A DNA stretch of 64,000 nt from Paragorgia papillata (taxonomy: Eukaryota; Cnidaria; Anthozoa; Scleralcyonacea; Coralliidae), in NCBI GenBank assembly GCA_035771165.1, contig JAWNZC010000001.1, forward strand, positions 4,656,501 to 4,720,500, in the 5' to 3' direction. The first letter of the stretch is position 1. The number at the start of each line of letters is the position of its first letter. Under the pieces are notes generated by a model, which searched no databases, had not been told where the DNA came from, and was given only the letters and a program-made list of their open reading frames with translations. Shown one piece after another: positions 50,298-62,200 of the stretch. Both the position numbers and the translations under genes were made by a program.

Positions 50298-50855
50298 CAG
50301 CGCCGGATTTAGGACTGTGGAGGCCCCTGGGCGGTCACTGACCAGCACAATATATCAATTCTATTTCTGAATGTATGCTAAGTTACATAGTCATATTTTT
50401 TTGAATAAGAAGTAGGTAATTGGACTGACACTGGGGTTATATAATGTAGATGAATAAAATTTGCAAAGAATGCGGTATATGGCCTTAGGCCAAAAAGCAC
50501 ATCTTGTTGTATTTTTTGTTAACTTGCGAAGGCAACGACGGTTGAAGGCGCAGGTTAAATTTGATACGGGAGTAAGTTAAACAATTATAAGAAAGGATTA
50601 AAGATACGTAAGTAATATTCAGTATATATAGTACATGGGACACAACCCTCTATATATCATATATATCATCTATATATCATCCATATATCTTTTGTCTTGT
50701 TTTTGACTCATATTTTGGGCTCTCAAGATGTTTTTCATTTCAACACCTATTTTTTCAACTTTCAAGACATTTTTGTGGAGGCCCCCCCCTTCAACATTAT
50801 TTTGTGGGGGGCCCTGGGCGACCGCCCAGTCCGCCCTGTCGTAAATCCGGGACTG
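50298..50855. mobile_element. hAT-type MITE
   Basis: Ends CAGCGCCGGATTTAGGACTG and ...CGTAAATCCGGGACTG. The flanks CACTTCTA (50290-50297) and CACTTATA (50856-50863) are a target-site duplication matching at 7 of 8 positions. GGCCCCTGGGCGGTC lies near both ends. No transposase. Confidence 0.8.
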
Positions 50856-51023
50856 CACTTATACATGGCACTAAAAATATTAAAAAAGAGCATAGGTCAG
50901 GTTGTGGTAGTTATACTATCCATCAATTTTTTATTTATTATATATTGACATATTGTTATCACAAAATTGTAGCTCTTAATTAAAGTTGGTAATTACTTAC
51001 CGGAAGTGAGGTCGCTATAAGGT

Positions 51024-51200
51024 TCAATCCCGTTCCCAGAGCCCACGTTCCCCACCCGGGAAACGAGAGACTCTGGGATAACTCTAAATAACTCTTCTTC
51101 CGGATAACAAGAATCATGTGATGGCGTGAACGGATTATCCCAGAGCCTCTCGTTTCCCGCCCGCTGGGTAAGGGGAACGTGGGCTCTGGGAACGAGATTG
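51024..51200. mobile_element. MITE family H, short form
   Basis: CAATCCCGTTCCCAGAGCCC to GGGCTCTGGGAACGAGATTG, 177 bp, no ORF. Confidence 0.85.
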
Positions 51201-51337
51201 TATAGGGATGAGCTTTTGGAAAGAAAGAGTTTTTACAACAAAATTATGCTTCATTCTCGTTATTTCCCATAATTTTTAATTATATTATTCTCTTTCGTTA
51301 ATGCATATAGTATTTACGCAATAACGAAGAGAATTAA

Positions 51338-51810
51338 AGTGTTTATGAAACGAAAATTAAGTTTGTCTTATTTGAAAGAACTTTTGAAATGACAAAGTAA
51401 GATCTTTTGCTGTTTTTTGTTTCCTTGCTTCGTTTATGAGATATTTCAGTTTGTTTTATATGTGAAACTAACCAGTGACATCACAACGTGCATAATGACT
51501 TACTGGGAAAGGTTATATATCTTTGCTATTACTAAACGGAATCAATTGAAAATGTATATTTCTGTTGTTGTAAGGGGAAAACGCACACATAATTGCTTTG
51601 AAGTGATTCCGTTTGATAACAGAAAAGATATATAACCTTTCCCAGTAAGTCATTATGCACCTTGTGATGTCACTGGTTAGTTTCACATATAAAACAAACT
51701 GAAATATCTCATAAACGAAGCAAGGAAACAAAAAACAGCAAAAGATCTTACTTTGTCATTTCAAAAGTTCTTTCAAATAAGACAAACTTAATTTTCGTTT
51801 CATAAACACT
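51338..51810. mobile_element. TTAA MITE, family A subtype 1, best-preserved copy
   Basis: TTAA at 51334-51337 and 51811-51814. Arms AGTGTTTATGAAACGAAAAT to ATTTTCGTTTCATAAACACT are near-perfect for about 230 bp each, the turn being near 51575. The two mirror-image 72-codon frames are artefacts. Confidence 0.92.
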
Positions 51811-51814
51811 TTAA

Positions 51815-52474
51815 GTGCAAAATAGATGTGTAGTGTTGTAAACGCTTTCTTTTCAAAAGCTCATCCCCCGGCCCCTCGACAGCGAAAACGTCCGTGAAGA
51901 TGAAATTTTGGGATGTCAAAATATATTGCAATTTTGCTCCGGGGAACCCAAAGATTACGAACAAGTAAAATCCTCACTAGAAAGATAAGCATTTTAAACT
52001 GTTACAAATTATAATTAAGAAATAGAAAATGACCGCTCGGTCAGCTTTGGGGTCGAGAATGAGAACGGGGTAGAAGCTAGTGGAAAAGCGAATATGTTAT
52101 AATTTTATAAAATTCGTATATCTACATATATTTGGTAAAGTTTAGCTTTTTACGGGATTATAAGTGCAAGAAAAAAGCAATTTCAGAGCATTTGTAAACT
52201 TAAAGGGGCTAACACAAAGACAACCTAGCCTATGAGGTTACTCCTGAGGGCTGAGTCCTGAATCTTTCTCTCTAAGATTTTGAAAGGACAAATCTTTCAG
52301 GAAATGCCTCAACATCGCGTATATAAACGAGACTAGTGCATGGCTATAAATTTAAGGTAAGATTATTAAAACTTATTAAAATTATCGAAATGTTTAGAAG
52401 TCTTAGAATGCATTACAAGAATGCATTGTCACTAAAATATATCAACGCCTTGATTCCATCGTTCACAATGCTGG
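51815..52474. other. Septin 3' flank
   Basis: It follows the septin stop codon on the minus strand, so the 3' UTR lies here. No AATAAA can be placed convincingly, and no repeat is recognised. Confidence 0.35.
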
Positions 52475-52543
52475 TTATTGGGTTTGTTTCTGTTTATTCA
52501 TCTCTTCTTGCATTCTAGCCAGCATTTGTTGCATACGAAGAAG
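52475..52543 (-). CDS. Septin last exon (coiled coil)
   Basis: 69 nt, [25 protein letters not shown]. Acceptor TTTTAG|CTT. Confidence 0.9.
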   Translation of the reverse strand, partial: LLRMQQMLARMQEEMNKQKQTQ

Positions 52544-54122
52544 CTAAAAGAGAGAAAAATAAGGCAAATAAATAAATAAAAGACTAATGAGGCAACTCCA
52601 ACGTCATTTATAAGTATATTTCTATTTTTTATAACACTTTCATACACGGCTGGCGTGTGCTGTTAGGGCGCTGCCTCTCACGTCTCACCAATAGTTAAGC
52701 CCGGTTAGACGGGGTTAGTACTTGGATGGGTGACCGTCTGGGAACAACCCCGTTCTCGAGCTTGGGACTCATGTGAGTAGTAGTTGATCTCTGCTGTGCT
52801 CCGAGGGTTTTTCGCCGGGTTCTCCGGTTTACCTCCCTCCGTAAAAACAACACCTAGGGCTTATCTGGGATCCGTGGTCTGAACTGTGTCGTATGGCGGC
52901 TGCTTAAGGCGCCTTTGATATGCCTCGACACGGCCACATTGAAAATTCCTTAGGAGTAATTTGTTTGGAAAGATACACGTTTGATGTATTCTAATTAAAG
53001 ACCTTTCCCTTCCCGAGACGCCTCCCCTTGACAAATACAATCGTTTAGCAGAGTAAAAAGATAAAGTTGTTTGCGGAGTGACCCAACAGTGAAAGTTTGG
53101 TAAATTAAGTAAATTTTCTTTAAACAGGTGTGTTTAAAGTTCAGACCAAACTCTCTTCGACCTCTTCGTAATCCACTCTTGAATCACTGTGTAACATAGA
53201 AATTATTTTACCTCAGCTTCCTTTTCTCGTAGTTGTTTGTCTTTCTCTGATAGTGAAAAATCCATACCATTGCCATTGCTGTTGCCATTGGTTCTGCAAA
53301 GCAACAAACTCACGATTTTATGATTCAAATATCTCCACGACCAAAATATGATGATGATCGTGATCATGGTGATGGTAATGAAAATAGCTATAATGGTGAC
53401 GATGCATGATGATGGTGGTGATGAGAAGGAGGAGGATGATGATGATGATGATGAGGAGGAGGAGGAAGATGAGGATCATGGTGACGATCAATGATGCATG
53501 ATATATAATGATTCTAGATAGTTTAGTATTCTAATTAATTCTTATACATAGAAGGCATCATGTAAACCAGCCACTGGCTGTACTGATTTTACCTTCTTTG
53601 AAGTGCCTATGCAGCGAAATTTCACTCTCAGTAGTTTTTTATGATTGCATTTAATTGAAGGAACACTTAAAGTGACAACGTAACAAATTTCGTAGAATTT
53701 CGTTTCCTTGCTTCATTATTGAGATATTCAGATTTATTTGATATGCAAATGTCATACTTATGACATCACACTGCATAATGACTTTTCAGAAAAGTATGAT
53801 TTTCTTTGAGAATGCTTATCGAAAGTACTTAATAAAAATTTGCACTTGCATGTATGTAGCCATGACTGGTCACTAAACGTGTGTAGCTGGGTGTAAAATA
53901 TTTGGACTATCCTAAAATTTATGCTATTTCAAAAAGTTATTATGCAGTGTGATGTCATAAGTGATTACATTTGCATATCAAACAAACCTGAATATCTCAA
54001 GAATGAAGCAAGGAAACGAAATTCAACGAAAGATGTTACGTTGTCATTTTAAGTGATCTTTCAAATGCAATCATAAAAAAAACTGGGGTGAAATTTCGCT
54101 GCATTGGCACTTTAAATAAAGC

Positions 54123-54212
<90 letters not shown>

Positions 54213-56239
54213 GCATGCATGATGATGGTAATGGACTAATTAATGGTGAATGATGATGATGATGATGGTAGTGGTAGTGAAGCATAATGAGGTGATTATT
54301 ATTATGATGATGAAAAGGGTGGTGATGATAACGATGCGTGATGATGATCATGTTACATGATATATGATGATGGTGATGATGATGGTAGTGGTGGTGATGA
54401 TAATGATGATGTACTGTGTTGCCACTAAACTTACCCATCTGGTAAAGGCGATTCACCGCCACTGGCTAATCTCGCACTGCGATAGTTTTCATAATGAACA
54501 TCTTGAGTAACGTCTTTGAGATCTTGCATGTGCGTTCTACAGATAAAACATAAAACATATCTTCAATAACTTCAAAATTGTGCACGTATCAATCGGACAG
54601 TGTTCTATCGCCATGCCGATCGCACCCCTGCATAATTTCTCGGATTGGTAGCCGAGTCTAGAGGTTTCAACTCGTTTTGGTTTTTTTTGGTGTCACGAGT
54701 TTTCAGTTTTGCACAGTTTAGTATTTACTACCGCAATTGAGCGTACTTCGATAAGTAGATTATGGATATAGACATCCGTATTCCCATTCTGTGTACAATT
54801 AAACATTCCGAGTAGACGTGAGCCGATCATCGGCAAAACATCGGCAGAGCCGATTAACGGCTAGTTTTTCACCATCCGATCGGCTGTCTCGTGACTCTCG
54901 TCCTCGTATTTCTGCTCTTTCGTCCTCGTTTATCATAGCCTGTGTACAGCCGCGCGCAACCCTCCCGTCAAAATCGGGGAGCGAGCGTCTGTGGTACGGC
55001 GTATCGTATACTTCAATTCTTTACCTTGTTTGGCATTTTTGCGCTTGTTGAGTTGTTGATACAAAAATATTTTAAATAAAGGAAACACTGCTGACAACTT
55101 GACTGTTTTCTGTTTGTTCTGTTGCGCTCAAAATACGAGAATTGGCTTGATGACTTCCTCTCATTGCGAAACTCGAGATGAATAAAACGACAAAACGGGA
55201 GCACTGAGCAGCAGGTTAGCAAACATCGGTTTTGCCGATTAATCGGCCGATGCATGGTGGCTCTTAACAATCGGTATCGGCAATCGGCTTTTTTTTAACA
55301 TCGGCTCACCTCTAATTCCGAGTGCGGTTCTACATAACTACAATAACATTGCTTAATGATTGCTTTTGAAGATTTTGTACTTCTTAACAAACACTTATGT
55401 GCACGCTGCTTCGTGCATATAGGTTATGCCAAGGTTGCAGTAATCAGTAGCCCCAGTGAACGCCTAAGCAGGCGTCTTGTTTATAATTAATTCGGTGCGC
55501 TCATAGCACGCTATATAAACCCAGGCTTACTTTATTGTATTAAAACTATTTTACCTGATAAGCATATTCCTCAGTTTAACGAAGTCAGAGTGTTCTGGAT
55601 TTTCAACTATAAAATGTACAAATTAATAGTTAACTTGTTATTTAATATACTGTCTTAGTTAAGCCCTTGACTTCTAAGCGCGCATGTAGACGCACGTTCC
55701 CCACGTGAGCAGAGTTCCCCTTACCCAGCGGGCGGGAAACGAGAGGCTCTGGGATAATCCGTTCACGCCATCACAGGATTCTTGTTATCCGGAAGAAAAG
55801 TTATATAGAGTTCACTGTGTTCATCAGCCAATGAAATATCGATGTGAAACGGATTATCCCAGAGTCTCGTTTCCCGGGTGGGGAACGTGGGCTCTGGGAA
55901 CGAGATTGATTTTACTCTAGCTAACGCCAGACAATTTTACTCGTCAATGACTTTATACGTGTGCAAGTCACTTACCGTCTATTACACCCCATGGGTAAGT
56001 TCGTCCCCGCACTTTTTGCCCCTTGACGTCGACCACTGTATTACTTCCAACAACAGCAAACGGTACACTAGCCTAAAATATATTACAGATCTTTGTATTA
56101 AGTAGCAAAACAAATCATAATAGCTTGTGTTTATTATGCTTTAACTGGTCGAGGAAGTTTTTAAGAAGAAACCGTTAATTGACACGACATATATATATAA
56201 CTATAATATGCTCATACAAACGCATCGTGTTTGTTGTAG

Positions 56240-56292
<53 letters not shown>

Positions 56293-59200
56293 GGTGGTGG
56301 TGCTAGTGTTGGTGTTAGTGCTGGTGTTGCTGCTGGTATTAGTGTTAGTGTGGTGTTTGCACTGGCGTTGGTGCCGGTGCTGTTAGTGTGATGCCGGTGT
56401 TTGTGTTGGTATTAATGTTGTTGCTGGTGATGGCGATTGTGCTGTTGTTGGAGTGTTGGCGATGGTGCTACTGCTGTTCTTGGTGCTGGTGTATAGCCGC
56501 CGATACTAGTGTTTGTTGGTGTTTCCACTGACGTTTGAGCTGCTGGTGTTGGTGTTGGTGGTGGTGGTGCTAGTCTTGGTGTTGATGTTAACGTTAGTAC
56601 TGGTGTTCGTCGTTTTCGAATCACAATGTGGAATGCCTGGAAACAAGCCTGACATCCATTTTAGTCCGTTAATTTAAATTAAGCATACATTGATTCATGT
56701 GGTTCATGTATCTCTATACCACATAAAGTACGATCATCGAAGTGGGATGACAATAAATATTATTCTTTCTATAGAAATTTATAGAAAGATTATGCTCGTT
56801 ATACAAGCACTCCCTAAGGATTCGTTTTCGAAGCCGTTCAAATGTGCATTTGCATTGACTTTAACAATCAAATTTACAACATATCAACCTTTAGGTCTTC
56901 ATTTATGGACATAAAGCTTTCTTCGTCATCACTGTCACAATCTGGGAAATGATAAACTTGAATCTGATTTTCATCAATTTCGTCCAGGATCTAGAAATGA
57001 CAAGTTAAACATAATAATTTTCTTACTAACAAAGTTCACACAGGTTGAGCATATGTTACTGAAATTACATTGAAGGTCTGTTATTGTGTGGGCAGGCGTG
57101 TCTTGGCTTTTTACTTTGGAACATCGATCTCAGATCGTAGCTACACCAGTTTGGTTAGTGTGTTCTCAGGCTCGTAGCTACCCCAGTTTGATTAGTGTGT
57201 TCTCAGGCTCGTAGCTACCCCAGTTTGATCAGTGTGTTCTCAGGCTCGTAGCTACACCAGTTTGATTAGTGTGTTCTCAGGCTCGTAGCTACCCCAGTTT
57301 GATCAGTGTGTTCTCAGGCTCGTAGCTACCCCAGTTTGATCAGTGTGTTCTCAGGCTCGTAGCTACCCCAGTTTGGTTAGTGTGTTCTCAGGCTGGTAGC
57401 TACCCCAGTTTGATTAGTGTGTTCTCAGGCTCATAGCTACCCCAGTTTGGTTAGTGTGTTCTCAGGCTCATAGCTACCCCAGTTTGATTAGTGTGTTCTC
57501 AGGCTCGTAGCTACCCCAGTTTGGTTAGTGTGTTCTCAGGCTCGTAGCTACCCCAGTTTGGTTAGTGTGTTCTCAGGCTCGTAGCTACCCCAGTTTGGTT
57601 AGTGTGTTCTCAGGCTCGTAGCTACCCCAGTTTGATTAGTGTGTTCTCAGGCTCGTAGCTACCCCAGTTTGGTTAGTGTGTTCTCAGGCTCGTAGCTACC
57701 CCAGTTTGATCAGTGTGTTCTCAGGCTCGTAGCTACCCCAGTTTGGTTAGTGTGTTCTCAGGCTCGTAGCTACCCCAGTTTGATTAGTGTGTTCTCAGGC
57801 TCGTAGCTACCCCAGTTTGGTTATTGTGTTCTCAGGCTGGTAGCTACCCCAGTTTGATTAGTGTGTTCTCAGGCTCATAGCTACCCCAGTTTGGTTAGTG
57901 TGTTCTCAGGCTGGTAGCTACCCCAGTTTGATTAGTGTGTTCTCAGGCTCATAGCTACCCCAGTTTGGTTAGTGTGTTCTCAGGCTCGTAGCTACCCCAG
58001 TTTGGTTAGTGTGTTCTCAGGCTCGTAGCTACCCCAGTTTGGTTAGTGTGTTCTCAGGCTCGTAGCTACCCCAGTTTGGTTAGTGTGTTCTCAGGCTCAT
58101 AGCTATACCCCAGTTTGATTAGTGTGTTCAGGAAGTTTGCCAGTTTGTTTGTTTTTTCTTTTTTTAACGGCACTTTATATCTTCTGCCTGTTGGTTGGTT
58201 GGTTGGTTGGTTGGTTGGTTCGTTCGTTCGTTCGTTCGTTCATCGCGATTATGAAAGTAGTCTATGACTTTATAATTAGTAAATAATGGCTTTCATTACC
58301 TTTCTCTTCAGTAGTTTCACTTCACCTGCTGTTAATGTATCGGCTTTTGCAATAACTGGAACGATGTTGACTTTATGATGCAAGGCTTTCATTACTTCAA
58401 TGTCCAGAGGTTTTAGCCTGCATAAAAGCAGCATGAGGTATTAAATGCCTATGATATCCGAAGACTATGTTTCACATACTATGCTTTTTTATTTCTATGC
58501 ACTGCTATCCTTCCTTTTTTTAACTGTCTATTTTCTTTCCCTTCGTCTCCCTACTCCTTTTTATTTTTTCTTCTCATTTCCCATTTTCTTTTCTTTCTAT
58601 TTCATTCCCGTTTCTCTCCTTTCTTTTTCTCTCCTTTCTTTTCCTCTTCTTTCTTTTCCTTCACTTTCTTTTCCTTAATTCCTTTCCTTTCGTTTCCCAA
58701 CTTCGATCATTTTGCTATTCTGTTTTTATTTATTTTATTTATTTAATAACTTTATTGCCTATAGCAACTGGTGGTCAAACAGAGCGAAATGCCCCAATTG
58801 AACATGACTACCATGATGTAAGTTTTGCGGAGGGAGGAAAACCGGAGAACCCGGCGAAAAACTCTCGAAGCACAGGAGAGATCAACTACAACTCTACTCA
58901 CATTAGTTTCCAGCTCAACAACGGGGTCATTCCCAAGCGGTCACCCATCCAAGTACCAACCCCGTCTAACCGGGCTTAACTTTTGGTGAGAGGCAGCGCG
59001 CTAACAGCACACGCCACCCGTGCTCACTCCCTTCATTGTGTGTCCTTTTTAGTCATTCCTTCTTTCGTTCCTTTTTCTTCTCTATTTCGCTTTCTTTTTA
59101 GCGTTTCGTCAACGTCATCATAGATTCAATCATATAACAGACGTTCAGTAGACGTTCGTCAAACTCAAATACTCAGAAAATGTTTCTGAGCCCCAAAGCT

Positions 59201-62200
59201 TTGTACGTTGAATTGCGTGTACAAAGTGACTTTTAACGACATTTGAAAATTATGCTGACATCAGCAATAATATAATTCAAAACGCTGTAACTCAAGAAGA
59301 AATAGTTGTATCGACTCAAAATTTTCTAGAAATACTCGTAAGAACGATCTACAAAATATATAATACAACCAGCATTATAGGTTTAATAATTTAGATTTTA
59401 GAATTTTGTGACGTCACAGTGAAAACCACCTATACCAGTAACATTTTATTTTCAATAAATATTGCGTCAAAACCAAACAGAAGCACCACATACCCGTGTC
59501 CTTGTGGATTTATAAAGTGCAGACAGCAATGAACACGACCATCTGACATGTTCTTCCGATTTAAACCTGATTCATCTTGCAAGAAGGTATCGTATTGTTG
59601 ATCAACAAAGTGTATTATAGGTTCCCAACTAAAAAAAATAAAATTACATTATATTAAAATCTAAGGTAGCCTTGCATTGGGTAAGTAAGTGAAATAATAC
59701 TGCCTATTAATAAGTAAATGAACAAACAAACAAACAAACAAACAAACAAACAAATAAACAAAAAAAAAATTAAAAAATAAATAAACAAGAAGATGAAATA
59801 AATAAATAAATAGATAAATACAAAAATAAATAAACAAATAAGTAAATATATAAATAAATAAATAAACAGAAAACAAACAAACAAACAAACAAACAAACAA
59901 ATAAAATAAACCAAAACATAATTTAAAAATAAATAAACAAAAAAATCAAATAAATAAAAACAAAAACAGATAAATAAATAAATAAATAAATAAATAAAAA
60001 ACAAAATATATAAATAGATACATAAATAATTAATAAGTAAATAAACAAATAAACAAAAAAATCAAATAAATATCAAATAATTAACAATTATTGGACGAGG
60101 TTGAGCAAAATATCGTGATTTGTCAGTGGCGAGCAGATAACTGAACTGCGAGACACTGAAAAATCACGATATTTTGTGAAAACCGAGTTTAATAATTGTT
60201 TTATTATTCGATTTATTTTTTATTTGACATTGTTTACCTGGCTGAACGAGCGATTTACGTTTGCCGAAATTGAGTGTAACGCGCACGAGCAAAATATTAT
60301 TTGCTGCAAAACAACATCTCCGCTAATGCGCATGAGCAGGCTGTTATTTGTAGGCAGTTATTTGCAGGTGACGTAGCGGTCCCTCAACCAATTAAAAGGA
60401 AGATAAAAATAAATCGAATAATAATTAAATATATTTTGCACGAGATCCTAAAATACCGCTTGGGCGGGCTGTGGTTAAAATATAGGTACGCTGTACGCAA
60501 TGATCGCTTTACTGCAATCGCCTTTTCGCGCGCAAATACGTTTTGTCTCGTTCTAAATTTCTGAAAATTTGAATTAATTTTGTGAAAGTTCAATGTTGTT
60601 ACTAAGTTTATCAACGTGTTTGGTGGTTGAGAAATTACCATTTACTGTTGTCAATAGCATCTCCATATCCTGGTGTGTCTACAACTGTAAGTTTTAGTTT
60701 AATTCCTTTTTCTTCTATATCAACTTTGTGCGTATCAATTTGAATGGTCCTCTTGAGCATTTCTGAAAATAAGGTTTAGAATTTGAGTATAAATACTGCA
60801 TATTGTAAGTCTGTATATTGCTATTAAACAAACCTATAAATTTTTAATAATATGAACAATACAAATACACAATACAATACAATTTATATACAATACAATA
60901 CAATATATAAATTTTAATACACAATACAATGAAATACAAAACAATGCAATGCAATATAATACAGTACAATACAATAAATACAATTAGTATTTACAATACA
61001 ATGAAATACAATTGCTCAGGGCCCTTAGGAAATTTGTAGTGTTTGCCCCCCCCCCCCCACTGACTACCCCCTTAACCTCACTAGTGTATAGTCACTAGTT
61101 AACCCAATACATTCATCAGGGGGCCAGGACTCAAAATCAAAATAATGGCTGGTCACCGGTCAGGCCAAATTTTTAATGTGACTGGTAAAATTTGTAATAA
61201 CGCTGGTCATTTTGACCAGTCATATTACTTGCAATTAATTTTATTACTTCCATTTGAAGGAACTTAAAATGATTGTTGTTGTGTTGTTGTAGACCCGTTT
61301 CATAATGTCTGATATATATTGAAGTGAACTACACATGCATTTCCTTTTTATGACAAATGTAAATCAGTACTAGCTTATATATATAGCGTTGAATATACCG
61401 GTACTTTACATGTTTTTTGTTGTGTTGTGTTTTGTTGTTTTTTATTTGTTTTTTGTTGTTGTTGTTGTTTTTTGTTGTGTTTTTTTTTTGGGGGGGGGGC
61501 ATCATTGTGAAATTTGACTGGTCAAAAATCACCTTTGACTGGTCACAATTGGAACTGACCAGTCACCATGACCGGCGTAACATGGAACATTATTTTGAGC
61601 CCTGTTATGCTACTATAAAAACAATACAATACAATGCAAATATACAGCACTCACAATACAACACAATATGATACAATACAATATACACTGTACAGTAATA
61701 CAATGCAATATGATACAATGCAATTAATTAATTAATTACAATACAATACAATACAACACAATATGATGCAATACATTAGCAATACAATGAATACAATACT
61801 ATTTACAATACAATATGTCAACACAACACTATTACAATTACAATACAATATTTACAGTGCAGTACTTTATTATTTAGTGGTCATAGTAAAACATCAGGTC
61901 ATCTGACAAAGTTAATATTTATCTGTAATCTACTACCATATTAAATCATACCTGCAGCTGAAGGTTTATATTGTCCATCATATAAGTTGGTTAGGAAAAG
62001 ACTATGTATTAAAGTTGATTTTCCAAGCCCAGATTCACCTAAAATGTAATTAAAAGAATGATGTAGTCTAGCTGAGGGACAGCTTAGGCAGCTAGTTGAC
62101 ATGGTAGTTGCAAAAGCAACACCAATACTGACATGTAGCAACAAAATATTGATATATTGACATTGTACAACAATAGACCACCAACTGTTATTCAAGATAA

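Noticed and set aside
54112..54462. Poly-Asn/His-rich 116-aa frame
   Set aside because: It reads the (ATT)n and GAT-rich tracts. Only its last codons overlap the real septin exon, and in another frame.
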